Below are positions 1 to 8,214 of a stretch of 17,772 bases of DNA, in pieces. The position numbers and the translations under genes are program-made. Source of the stretch: Acidilobaceae archaeon (GTDB taxonomy: Archaea > Thermoproteota > Thermoprotei_A > Sulfolobales > Acidilobaceae); NCBI GenBank assembly GCA_027013765.1, contig JALWGG010000026.1, forward strand, positions 1 through 17,772, in the 5' to 3' direction. A model generated the notes under the pieces. That model was not told the DNA's origin, did not search any database, and worked only from the letters and a program-made list of their open reading frames with translations. Position 1 is the first letter of the stretch. Each line of letters opens with the position of its first letter.

Positions 1-1
1 C

Positions 2-727
2 GTCACGGGGGAGGAGGCCTACAGGATAGCCCTACTACTAGACTCTATGACCACAGTCCACGAGGCCCGGGGTAATGCTACCATGCTAAGCCAGGGAGGA
101 GAGATACAGGTAATGGCATCAACGCTGGCAGCGCTGCTTGCAGGGTTGATGGCATCCCTATCCCCATGCGTATTCCCACTACTACTGGCATACACAACCA
201 CCACGATGGCGGCTGGGAGGAGGCTTGGAGGATTTGACGGGGTTAAGGGGATGGCTGCATCTGCTGCAGGTGTCGGGGCCGTCGGGCTCCTATTCCTAAT
301 CCTCGGAGACAAGGTCGCTGGGATAAGTAACATGCTCATGCCAGCCGCGGGACTGGCAATACTAGCCTCAGGCATACTAGGCTACATGGATATCCCAGCA
401 TTCATAAACATGGGGGCCTCGACTAGGAGGGGCATACTAGGCTTCAGCTTCCTATACGGCCTCCTATCAGTCCAGTGCAGCTTCCCCCTCGTTGCCGGGG
501 CACTGATGATAATAGCGGCGGGCGGCCTATCCACGGGGCTGCCGAGCCTCATAGCATTCTCACTAGGAGTCTCGCTACCGGTAGGGCTAGCCATAACCGC
601 ATCATCCTACCAGGGGCTTAGGAGGGCGATGGAGAGGCTTGGGAGCGGGAGGTTCAAGAGGAACGGGTACCTTATACTAGCATTTATGGGTTTCATACTA
701 CTAGCATACTCACTCAAGCTAGTATGA
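2..727 (+). CDS. ccdA: CcdA/DsbD-type thiol-disulfide transporter, 5' partial
   Basis: Membrane protein that probably carries reducing equivalents from cytoplasmic thioredoxin to the outside, keeping apocytochrome CxxCH cysteines reduced. The pair of membrane cysteines typical of CcdA is visible: LSPCVFPLL in the first helix (near base 165) and VQCSFPLVAG in the fourth (near base 475), with about six hydrophobic segments in all and a short basic hinge (GRFKRNGY) before the last. The frame is open to the left edge with coding-like codons (VTGEEAYRIALLLDS before the first ATG at 47), so the gene probably starts outside the window. If it does not, ATG 47, 80 or 113 could serve; ATG 113 would give a minimal CcdA. 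The stop lies one base before the ccmF GTG, so the two genes are almost certainly cotranscribed and translationally coupled. Family call is firm; the N-terminus is unknown. Confidence 0.85.
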   Translation, partial: VTGEEAYRIALLLDSMTTVHEARGNATMLSQGGEIQVMASTLAALLAGLMASLSPCVFPLLLAYTTTTMAAGRRLGGFDGVKGMAASAAGVGAVGLLFLILGDKVAGISNMLMPAAGLAILASGILGYMDIPAFINMGASTRRGILGFSFLYGLLSVQCSFPLVAGALMIIAAGGLSTGLPSLIAFSLGVSLPVGLAITASSYQGLRRAMERLGSGRFKRNGYLILAFMGFILLAYSLKLV

Positions 728-728
728 G

Positions 729-3698
729 GTGGCCGTGTTGGAGCTCGGGCTACACTATGCAGTAATCCTGCCAATAATAGGCATTATAGGCGTCGCATTG
801 AGCCTTGCAAGCCTAGCATCGAGGGACTGGAGGCTCCACAAGGCGATACTGGAGAGGTCGATCCAGATCCTACTAGTCGGCTGGCTAATCTACATGATAC
901 CCTTCATAACACTGGACTACAGGCTAGCCGAGGTGGCAGAGAACTCAAGCAACGGGCTTAGCATGGCGATCAGGATAGCCACATCCTGGTCCGGGGGAGG
1001 ATCCAGCCTATACTTCATGTCAACGGTAACCGGGCTAGGGGTACTATACATCCTAAGGCGGGGCAACACCCCCAACTCCTTCACAGCCTCAGCAGCAATA
1101 TCACTACTAGTAATACTACTAGCTGCACTCCTCAACGGAGCCTTCGACGTGACCAGGGGAGGGGGTGGCATGGGGCTCAATCCACTACTCAAGAGCTACT
1201 GGATAATACCCCACCCACTAACAACATTCGGAGGCTACGCACTCCTACTTGTAGGGGCCCTAGCACTGCTAAGCGGCGTCAGGAGGGGCCTTGTACTATT
1301 CCTGCTTGGATGGAGCCTCCTCAGCATGGGGATAACCCTGGGGGCTTACTGGAGCTATGAGACGTTCGGCTGGGGAGGCTACTGGGCGTGGGACCCGGTG
1401 GAGATAGCGGAGCTTGTTGTATGGCTGGCTGCTGTTGCGGCACTACACAGCATAGGCCCCCTTGAGGGGCTGAGGAAGACTATGCTACTTATGCTGGCAA
1501 GCAGCGTGCCCCTAGCACTATACGTCACGAGGAGCGGCTTGAGCCCGCTCCACAGCTTCGCATCAGCGAATATAGGATCGATAATACTCCTGTCACTAAG
1601 CATAGGATACCTCGGCCTGGCACTCTACACGCTGGTATCAAGCGATGGAGCATCAAGGGTCATCGAGGGCATTAGGAGGGCCTTCAGGGGCCGGATAGTG
1701 TCGCAGGTATCAATAATAATAGCAGGCCTCCTCCTAATAGTGATATCGCTATTCGTCTACGCATCCCTCCTAGCACCATCAATACTAACCGCTATATCCA
1801 TTAACGCCATGGTCCCTACAATGTCTGAAGGGGTCAGATTCTACCACCCAGTACTGTACCCCCTATTCCTAGTAGCCATAGCATTCCTCCCAGGCTACTT
1901 CCTTGCTAAGGAGATAGGGGGCAAGGGCTTCCTATCAATGCTGGTAATAACCGGTATACTGGCAGTAACCTCCTATGTAGCTGTCGACAAGGCCGTAATA
2001 CAGCCGGCGCCAATGGCTCCCAGGACGACTAATATAATGATAATGGTCGGACTGGCGGTTTCAAGCATAGTACTGGGATCCATAGTAATATCGATACTAT
2101 ACCCCGTGTATACAGCGTTCAAGAGGAGGAGGATCCCGGGGAGCCAGTACAGGATCCTATCAATAAAACTCATACACCTAGGAGTAGTCCTAGTATTCAT
2201 AGGGGTCCTCCTCAGCGGTACATACGCGTTCAACGACACCTACTTCGAGACCTATAAGATACCGTTGAATGGCAGCGTAGATGTTGGAGGCGCTACCATA
2301 GAACTTGTAGATTACAAGTTCGAGAGGGGACAGGGTGTTATAGACCTATACACGCATGTAGCTGGCAAGAGAAATACAGCATTCCTTGCATGGCAAGCTA
2401 TAAACCTTCTGAAGATGGACGTGGCTCCAGCAATTAAGGACGTGAAGCTAGCATTGGAGGAGGTGTCGACAAACGCCTCGGCGGCAACCCTCAGGGAGCT
2501 TCTAGTTGACAGGAACACGTTGAAGATAAGCCAGAACACCACTGTAACCGGGGTGGGCGATATACTCATCAACGACATCGTGACGGGGACAAACGAGACG
2601 ATAGCCATGAACACTAGCATAACAATAACATTCATAGAGCCAAACATGACAATAGACATGACCCCCATAGTATCGGACAGCGGGGAGCTGGAGGGTGCAT
2701 GGCTAAGCGTAGGTGTAGGGGGGACACGGGCACTGCTACTAGCAAACATGAGTGAGGCCAGAATAGCGGGTACACACTCATACTACACAATAATATTCAG
2801 GGATCCTGCTGAGCTTAAGCTAGGCAATATAACAATAAGGGTCAAGGAGGCAGCACTATACCCAGACCTCCCAGGCGGGAATGGGAGTATAGGCTTCGGG
2901 AAACCCGTTGAGGGCGGCCTTGAGATAAATGTGCCATACATGCTAGTAGTAGAGGGGGAGCTTGAGTATCGAGGGCAGGTGTACCAGTTACCGGGCAGGT
3001 ATGAGAGGGGCCTATACCTGTATATAGTAATGGAGAGGGGGGATGCTGTAGTCCTAGAAGAGACCATGAAGTCCACACTATCAAACATGCTATCAGACAC
3101 GGGATTATTCATGAAGATGTCATCATCAATCCCAGGAAGAATACCGCTACCCAGAGAGGTCCTCGAAGGGGCCAGGCTAAAACTAACACTAAAGATAAGC
3201 GAGGGCGGGGAAACAAGGATCGTGGAACCAGTGATAAGGTTCGAGGCAAACGGGGAGGCACTAGGCATACACGGACTTGTAACGGACACTATAATAATAG
3301 GGAGGGGCCTATCAGACCTCTATATAAATGTACAACCGCCCCACGCCCAGGGATTCTTCAACACATACCACGAGCTCCTAGTATACTACCTATCAGAGGC
3401 CAGGCACGGGCTCAAGCCGGAGGAGTACCTGAGCCTGGTGGGGGTCATGGCTGCAGGGTACAATATCGGCAGTGTTACGGGAATGAGTCATGTAGAGGCT
3501 GGTTTCCAAGTAGAGCAAGCAATGATAGACCTGTATCTTCTAGCAGAGAAATATGATCCAGCAAGCTCTAACATAAAGAGTGATGGGATAACGATTATGG
3601 TAAAGGTGGTCCCAGGAGTAGACTTGATATGGATTGGGGTAGCTGTAATGGCGGCTTCCGGCCTATTCTCGGCATGGTTCTACTCTAGGAGGGTCTAG
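729..3698 (+). CDS. ccmF: CcmF, cytochrome c haem lyase subunit with oversized extracytoplasmic domain
   Basis: Integral membrane haem lyase that takes haem from CcmE and joins it to apocytochrome CxxCH motifs outside the membrane. The haem-handling WWD motif (GWGGYWAWDPVE) is at residues 214-225. All four histidines expected of CcmF can be placed: H162 (in GLNPLLKSYWIIPHPL), H240 and H275 (in SPLHSFAS) around the WWD segment, and H483 in KLIHLGVVLVF. About a dozen helices occupy residues 1-500. A domain of about 450 residues follows, then one final helix (about 967-985) and a basic end. At 989 residues it is far longer than bacterial CcmF (about 650); the excess is the C-terminal extracytoplasmic domain, which holds nine N-x-S/T sequons between N514 and N718. 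The whole protein contains no cysteine. GTG 729 is chosen because it follows the ccdA stop by one base. Confidence 0.93.
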   Translation: MAVLELGLHYAVILPIIGIIGVALSLASLASRDWRLHKAILERSIQILLVGWLIYMIPFITLDYRLAEVAENSSNGLSMAIRIATSWSGGGSSLYFMSTVTGLGVLYILRRGNTPNSFTASAAISLLVILLAALLNGAFDVTRGGGGMGLNPLLKSYWIIPHPLTTFGGYALLLVGALALLSGVRRGLVLFLLGWSLLSMGITLGAYWSYETFGWGGYWAWDPVEIAELVVWLAAVAALHSIGPLEGLRKTMLLMLASSVPLALYVTRSGLSPLHSFASANIGSIILLSLSIGYLGLALYTLVSSDGASRVIEGIRRAFRGRIVSQVSIIIAGLLLIVISLFVYASLLAPSILTAISINAMVPTMSEGVRFYHPVLYPLFLVAIAFLPGYFLAKEIGGKGFLSMLVITGILAVTSYVAVDKAVIQPAPMAPRTTNIMIMVGLAVSSIVLGSIVISILYPVYTAFKRRRIPGSQYRILSIKLIHLGVVLVFIGVLLSGTYAFNDTYFETYKIPLNGSVDVGGATIELVDYKFERGQGVIDLYTHVAGKRNTAFLAWQAINLLKMDVAPAIKDVKLALEEVSTNASAATLRELLVDRNTLKISQNTTVTGVGDILINDIVTGTNETIAMNTSITITFIEPNMTIDMTPIVSDSGELEGAWLSVGVGGTRALLLANMSEARIAGTHSYYTIIFRDPAELKLGNITIRVKEAALYPDLPGGNGSIGFGKPVEGGLEINVPYMLVVEGELEYRGQVYQLPGRYERGLYLYIVMERGDAVVLEETMKSTLSNMLSDTGLFMKMSSSIPGRIPLPREVLEGARLKLTLKISEGGETRIVEPVIRFEANGEALGIHGLVTDTIIIGRGLSDLYINVQPPHAQGFFNTYHELLVYYLSEARHGLKPEEYLSLVGVMAAGYNIGSVTGMSHVEAGFQVEQAMIDLYLLAEKYDPASSNIKSDGITIMVKVVPGVDLIWIGVAVMAASGLFSAWFYSRRV

Positions 3699-3739
3699 GC
3701 TCTCCCGTAATCCTTCGGGTCACCCTATTAATTTACATG

Positions 3740-3747
3740 TATAAACA
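3740..3747 (+). promoter_or_regulatory. Probable TATA box for the multihaem cytochrome gene
   Basis: TATAAACA sits in the AT-rich part of the 73-bp gap after ccmF. Its centre lies about 28 nt before the TTG start at 3772, so the transcript would have almost no leader. The cytochrome may thus be transcribed separately from ccdA-ccmF. Assigned by eye from archaeal promoter spacing. Confidence 0.5.
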
Positions 3748-3771
3748 TATACTTTCAACAGGTAATACGCC

Positions 3772-6057
3772 TTGACAGAGGCACGATCAAGTATAGGCTC
3801 AATGCTAATAATTGCAATGATGATAATAGCAGCAGCATCAATCCTAGGCTACATACCAACACCAACAGGGTCCACGGGAGTAGCAACAGCAGTCCAAGAC
3901 GCTAAGCCCGTGCTAGAGTATCCCGGTGCCGTGGTCTACAATACACCGGGCCTAGCACTAGACGTCAAGGGTATGGACACGCTGCCGGGAGTGCCGAAGT
4001 ATGACCCCCAGAGGAGCGAGGGCTGTAACACGGGCCACCAGGGGATAGAGGACATATCCGATATACCATCCATGAAGACGCTGGCATGCACGTTCTGCCA
4101 CGGCGGGGACCCTGATGCAACAACAGTTGATGAGGCCCATGTAGGCGTGGTTAGGAACCCCGGGGATATGAGGGTAGTCAACAAGACGTGCGGAGTCTGC
4201 CACTCAGATATAGTGGAGAAGATGGTTAAGAGCCTGCACTCGACAATGGCTGGCAAGATCAGCGGGGCAAGGTACAGTGCTGGGGCCCAGGACACTAAGC
4301 TAGCAATCTATGGGGTTGTATGGGTTAAGGATACCGATGGAAACGTCCCCGAGGACCAGGGCGCCCTGCACGAGCTCAAGCCACTACCATACTTCGACCC
4401 ATCCAAGCCATGGAGCCAGGAGAACCATCCTGTAGACGCCTATCTTAGGGACCAGTGCCTGAGATGCCATATATGGGTGAGGGGCAAGGAGGTCTACGCA
4501 GACTACAGGAGCAGTGGGTGCTCGGCCTGCCACGTTATCTATGATGACGACGGGCTATACAAGGGCAACGACCCCACTATACCGAAGGATGAGCCAGGCC
4601 ACATGAAGCTCCACAAGATAACGACGAAGATACCAGCATACCAATGTGTCCACTGTCACAACAGGGGTGGGAGGACTGGTGTAAGCTATATAGGGATAAT
4701 GGAGGCAGACCCCTACGGCTATCCATGGGGGACTAAGCCTGGAGAGAAGGCTCCAAAGATGCATGGTAAATGGTACAACCACCTACTTCCAGACGTCCAC
4801 TATGAGAAGGGGATGCACTGTGTAGACTGCCACGTCGAGCCGGAGATACATGGGGACGGGAACATCTATAGCAAGAAGTGGCAAGCAACAGCTATAGAAT
4901 GCGAGACGTGCCACGGGACCCCAGACCAGTATGCAAACTTCACCACAAGATACGGGAAGCTACCAAACATAGTGGAGGAGAACGGCAAATTCTACCTAAT
5001 AAGCAAGGTCACCGGTAAAAAACATCCTGTACCACAGCTAAAGGACCTGGCAGAGAACCACCAGCTATCACCAATGGGATACACTGCAATGGTAGCAGTA
5101 AAGGAGCATATACAGAAGCTAGAATGCTACGCCTGCCACGACAAATGGGCCCCGCAATGCTATGGATGCCACGTCCAGGCAGACCTATCAACCCCGGACA
5201 AGGACTGGCTATCATACAATGCAACAGCGGTGGATGACCCGTCAATGATCGCCTCCCAGGCCAACAGGCTCATGACAACATTCAAGGTGAGGGAGACCAG
5301 GAGCTTCCTACGCTGGGACAGAGTACCCCTAGGCATAGGGCCAGAGGGCAGAGTGGAGCCATACATACCCGGATGCCAGGATATATGGACAATAATAGGC
5401 CCAGACGGGGAGGTTGTAAAGTATAACGAGCCATTCACAACCTATGACGGATACCCGAGCGTCGCAATGGCCCCCATCCACTCCCACACGGTGAGGAAGG
5501 AGGCTAGGACCTGTGCAGAATGCCACGCAGACCCCAAGGCGGTGGGCCTGGGAGACGAGATCCTGAGATACCAGGCCAGCAACCTCCCGGTAGATATAAC
5601 AAAGCTTGTAGACGAGGAGGGCAACCAGCTCCTATCAATAAACCACCCCAACTCCCGCCCATTCAACAAGACAGAGATACAGAAGATACTAAGGGTAGGG
5701 ACCTGTATAGGATGCCACACCAACTATAACGACCCTGCATGGCAGGATGTAAGGAAGTTCACAGACATAGCATCAGACCCGGACAAACATATAGAGGCTG
5801 TTAGCAAGCTCTTCAAGGCGTCACTAGACACCATAAAAGGAGGAGCACAACCAGCAACTGTCACAAAAACAGTCACGGTAACAACAACCACAACATCTGG
5901 GGCAGGGGAGCAGACGGTAACAAAGACCGTCACATCAACTACTCCAATAACCGAGACAGTTACAAAGGGCCCAAGCGGCATAGCACTGGCTGGAATAGCG
6001 ATTATAGCGGTAGTTGTAGGGATGGTTGTATCATTCATACTATACAAGAGGATATAA
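3772..6057 (+). CDS. Eleven-haem membrane-anchored c-type cytochrome
   Basis: Extracytoplasmic electron-transfer protein and the obvious client of the surrounding Ccm genes. Residues 8-27 form a signal or anchor helix. Eleven canonical CxxCH sites start at C106, C140, C229, C250, C292, C350, C377, C452, C463, C581 and C645. A twelfth-like site, CNTGH (85-89), lacks the second cysteine. The only other cysteine is C535. Many extra His residues could be distal ligands. Residues about 695-732 are a Thr/Val-rich stalk, followed by a helix (736-757) and the tail YKRI, so the haem domain is displayed on the outer face. Start is TTG 3772, just after a TATA box; ATG 3802 is the alternative. The sequence does not show whether it is a reductase or an electron conduit, and I do not recognise a named multihaem family. 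Confidence 0.92.
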   Translation: MTEARSSIGSMLIIAMMIIAAASILGYIPTPTGSTGVATAVQDAKPVLEYPGAVVYNTPGLALDVKGMDTLPGVPKYDPQRSEGCNTGHQGIEDISDIPSMKTLACTFCHGGDPDATTVDEAHVGVVRNPGDMRVVNKTCGVCHSDIVEKMVKSLHSTMAGKISGARYSAGAQDTKLAIYGVVWVKDTDGNVPEDQGALHELKPLPYFDPSKPWSQENHPVDAYLRDQCLRCHIWVRGKEVYADYRSSGCSACHVIYDDDGLYKGNDPTIPKDEPGHMKLHKITTKIPAYQCVHCHNRGGRTGVSYIGIMEADPYGYPWGTKPGEKAPKMHGKWYNHLLPDVHYEKGMHCVDCHVEPEIHGDGNIYSKKWQATAIECETCHGTPDQYANFTTRYGKLPNIVEENGKFYLISKVTGKKHPVPQLKDLAENHQLSPMGYTAMVAVKEHIQKLECYACHDKWAPQCYGCHVQADLSTPDKDWLSYNATAVDDPSMIASQANRLMTTFKVRETRSFLRWDRVPLGIGPEGRVEPYIPGCQDIWTIIGPDGEVVKYNEPFTTYDGYPSVAMAPIHSHTVRKEARTCAECHADPKAVGLGDEILRYQASNLPVDITKLVDEEGNQLLSINHPNSRPFNKTEIQKILRVGTCIGCHTNYNDPAWQDVRKFTDIASDPDKHIEAVSKLFKASLDTIKGGAQPATVTKTVTVTTTTTSGAGEQTVTKTVTSTTPITETVTKGPSGIALAGIAIIAVVVGMVVSFILYKRI
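5866..5967 (+). repeat. Thr/Val-rich low-complexity stalk of the cytochrome
   Basis: A run of ACN and GTN codons encodes a VTKTVT-type segment repeated twice (near residues 697-702 and 716-721) separated by SGAGEQ. It is a coding repeat that forms a surface spacer between the haem domain and the membrane helix, not an independent genetic element. Confidence 0.6.
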
Positions 6058-6075
6058 TCCCAGACATCACAACTA

Positions 6076-6780
6076 TCATTTTTCTTCTTTTCCTCCAATC
6101 TCATCCTTATACTTATGAAGTATTAGATCGTCGAGAACAATACTATTCATGGTCTTCCGCTCAGCCCTCCTAAGCGACTCGGCTAGAGTGGATATCGAGA
6201 GCCCTAGAGACTCTGAGAGGTCCTTCAAGGTAGCCTTTCTAGGATACTCATAATATCCCCTCTCATAGGCATACACCAGGATCTTCTCCTGGTCGCTGGT
6301 CAGCATGGCGGGCTCTCCTGCATCTATGAGATCCAAGATGGTTAGCCCGCTCTCCTCGGCCTTGGAGAGGTTCCTAAGCGAGGGGGATACTATTAGAACT
6401 AGTATCCCCTTTGGGGTTATGAGTGATGATAATACTAGTATCCCTTCGGGAGGGTTTGAAAGGGGGCATGCGGTAGCTTTACACGCGCTCTTCGGAAGGG
6501 ATACGCTTATTAACGAGCTGTTATTGGACCCGTTTATGATCGTATATGTTGAACCCTTGATCCGGCTCAAGCCCCTCATGAGTGTTTTAACACGCCTCTT
6601 GCTACCCTTAACCTTAGCCCATGGCACGACTTTACCGTCTCTGGGATGTAGCTGGAGGGGTTTTAGCATGAAGTCTTCTGTGGTCTTTGACAGCGTATCT
6701 ATTATTGGGCATGAGCCTTGGTATAATCCTATTGCCCTAACAGGCTTAGATGGCAATCCGCATACCTCTACTATACTCAA
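6076..6780 (-). CDS. Bat-type HTH_10 transcriptional regulator
   Basis: Predicted DNA-binding regulator. The C-terminal part (residues 160-212) matches the bacterio-opsin-activator HTH class: it opens LTSDQEKILVYAYERGYYEYP, continues with TLKDLSESLGLSISTLAESL, and ends in RRAERK before a basic-acidic tail. The first 150 residues are a sensor-like domain of unknown type with four cysteines (C7, C24, C100, C105), the last two forming C-x4-C. The gene converges on the cytochrome gene with 18 bases between stops and lies between the two halves of the Ccm locus, so control of haem or cytochrome genes is a natural inference but is not shown. The start is TTG 6780, which fits leaderless transcription from the strong AT-rich region just upstream. 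No metal-binding or membrane segment is evident. Confidence 0.8.
   Translation of the reverse strand: MSIVEVCGLPSKPVRAIGLYQGSCPIIDTLSKTTEDFMLKPLQLHPRDGKVVPWAKVKGSKRRVKTLMRGLSRIKGSTYTIINGSNNSSLISVSLPKSACKATACPLSNPPEGILVLSSLITPKGILVLIVSPSLRNLSKAEESGLTILDLIDAGEPAMLTSDQEKILVYAYERGYYEYPRKATLKDLSESLGLSISTLAESLRRAERKTMNSIVLDDLILHKYKDEIGGKEEK
6079..6093 (+). terminator. Possible T-rich terminator after the cytochrome gene
   Basis: A pyrimidine tract with T5 and T4 runs begins 21 bases after the cytochrome stop, consistent with an archaeal T-tract terminator for rightward transcription. The same bases encode the Lys/Glu-rich end of the converging regulator, so the T-richness could simply be coding. 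Confidence 0.35.
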
Positions 6781-6783
6781 TTG

Positions 6784-6905
6784 AAATATTCTTATATAGG
6801 TATATATATGGTTAAATATATATGTGTGATATAAAATATTGGTTGGAGATACATCTCAATGAACATCATAATAGTTTGATTGTGTAAAATATCTGATGAT
6901 TATTG
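6784..6905 (-). promoter_or_regulatory. AT-rich promoter region of the HTH regulator
   Basis: This 122-bp gap is far richer in A and T than its surroundings. It holds TATATATA at 6801-6808 and, on the minus strand, TATATTTAA at 6812-6820. Either places a start site at or within about 10 nt of the TTG codon at 6780. No gene is seen in the gap, and it also covers the downstream end of ccmB. Confidence 0.5.
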
Positions 6906-7577
6906 TTATTCCAATACGTATTTAGCAAGTATCGTTGATGTGAATAGAAAGCCTAGGCCAAGCGTGGTTATAGGTATATGCCACCCTGGCTGGGGCATGT
7001 AGCCCTGAGCCAGTATATTAATCGGCTCCGTTGAGGATTGGAAGAATGGTATGGATAGGACTAGGATCAGCATTGGCGCTAGAGTCCCCCTAGTCCTACT
7101 ATAGATCATCATTGCAGACGATAGGCTGGACACGCCGCCGAGGTAGAGGGATGCCAGGAGAATCCATATGAAGACATGCGTAATGCTGATCCTGACTGGC
7201 CACGTGAAGAATAGTATCGACAGCTGGAATAGATACGTGAATATTATTATATTAGCAATAGAGTAGATGAACTTAGAGATATAGACTATCTCAGGTCCCA
7301 CAGGCAATAGCCTAAGCCCCTCAACAGTCCTCGACTCCGCCTCCCTCAGGAAGCTGTTATAAGAGGCGAATATAGCCTGGAATACAAGTACTATGGATAG
7401 TGTAGCTGGTATAAGGGACTCGGGGGGCCATATGCTAGACCTATATATAACCCCGGCTAGTACACCGGCACCGATCGAGAATATTAACTGTGTTGTAACG
7501 GACATAGGGTTCCTATAGTCGAGCAGCAGGTCCTTCCATACCAGCACGGTAATCCACTTAACCGCCCTATACAGCAT
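6906..7577 (-). CDS. ccmB: CcmB, haem exporter/CcmE-release ABC permease
   Basis: Membrane subunit of the CcmAB ATPase that frees haem-loaded CcmE from CcmC. From ATG 7577 it is 223 residues, the usual CcmB size, with about six helices. The N-terminal cytoplasmic segment WKDLLLDYRN and the loop REAESRTVEGLRLLP (residues 78-92) correspond to the conserved cytoplasmic elements of CcmB, where bacterial proteins have a similar SLEQLMLLP stretch. The frame is open 17 codons further upstream to 7628, but that would overlap ccmA by 62 bases; ATG 7577 leaves an 11-base overlap and begins with the expected MLYRAVKW. It is transcribed with ccmA, away from ccmC-ccmE. Confidence 0.87.
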   Translation of the reverse strand: MLYRAVKWITVLVWKDLLLDYRNPMSVTTQLIFSIGAGVLAGVIYRSSIWPPESLIPATLSIVLVFQAIFASYNSFLREAESRTVEGLRLLPVGPEIVYISKFIYSIANIIIFTYLFQLSILFFTWPVRISITHVFIWILLASLYLGGVSSLSSAMMIYSRTRGTLAPMLILVLSIPFFQSSTEPINILAQGYMPQPGWHIPITTLGLGFLFTSTILAKYVLE

Positions 7578-8214
7578 TTCCAAGCACTCCCCCCTGGAGG
7601 TTGTACATGCGTGTTGCCAGCTCGACATACTCCCTGTCAGGCCTAGGCGACGTCATTACTATTCCAACACCACTCCTGGATAGGTCTAGCAATAGCTTGG
7701 CTAGGCTTTTTGACGCATCTTCATCAAGCCCCGTGAAGGGCTCGTCTAGTAGGAGGACCTGTGGGCTGTGTAGTGTGGCCCGGGCGATGTCCACTCTCTT
7801 CCTCCACCCATAACTAAGCTGTGAAACCCTGAGGCCCCTGACATTGTCTAGGGATAGGGATTCCCATAGGCTAGACCCCATGACTCTCCCGGGATCGACG
7901 CCATAAAGTATTGAATAGTACCTAATATTCTCCTCGACGGTGAGGTCCTCATACAGTAGCGGGTAGTGGCCAGAGTATCCTACACATCTCTTGAGGGGTC
8001 CGCAAGAGTAGGATACAGAGCCTCGGGTCGGCTGTATGAGTCCGGCCATGATCCCTAATAGGGTCGTCTTGCCTGACCCGTTGGAACCGAGTATGAATAC
8101 CCTATCCCCCTCGCCAATACTAAGGCTAACGCCTCTAAGCACCCATCTACTATCATACCTCTTCCAAACACCCGACACAGCGGCCAGCGGGCTAGTCAAG
8201 ACAACCTCCAGCAT
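7567..8214 (-). CDS. ccmA: CcmA, ATPase subunit of the CcmAB complex
   Basis: ABC ATPase that works with CcmB. From ATG 8214 it is 215 residues, typical for CcmA. Walker A is GSNGSGKT (43-50), the signature is the variant LSYGW (133-137) followed by RKRVDIARA, and Walker B is VLLLDEP (153-159) with its Glu intact. The H-loop position reads VMTSPRPD (186-193), so the usual histidine appears to be missing. The frame stays open upstream to 8361, but that extension would run into the divergent ccmC promoter and has no ATPase character. A TTTAAA box at 8236-8241 lies about 25 nt before ATG 8214, which supports this start and a leaderless mRNA. Its end overlaps ccmB by 11 bases. Confidence 0.9.
   Translation of the reverse strand: MLEVVLTSPLAAVSGVWKRYDSRWVLRGVSLSIGEGDRVFILGSNGSGKTTLLGIMAGLIQPTRGSVSYSCGPLKRCVGYSGHYPLLYEDLTVEENIRYYSILYGVDPGRVMGSSLWESLSLDNVRGLRVSQLSYGWRKRVDIARATLHSPQVLLLDEPFTGLDEDASKSLAKLLLDLSRSGVGIVMTSPRPDREYVELATRMYNLQGGVLGNAV

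Noticed and set aside
3703..3720. Small CCCG/CGGG hairpin after ccmF as a terminator
   Set aside because: The stem is only about four pairs with no following T run, too weak to call.
6305..6784. Long open frame on the plus strand opposite the regulator
   Set aside because: It mirrors the HTH regulator, has no recognisable domain, and the minus-strand protein has a clear HTH_10 region and promoter.
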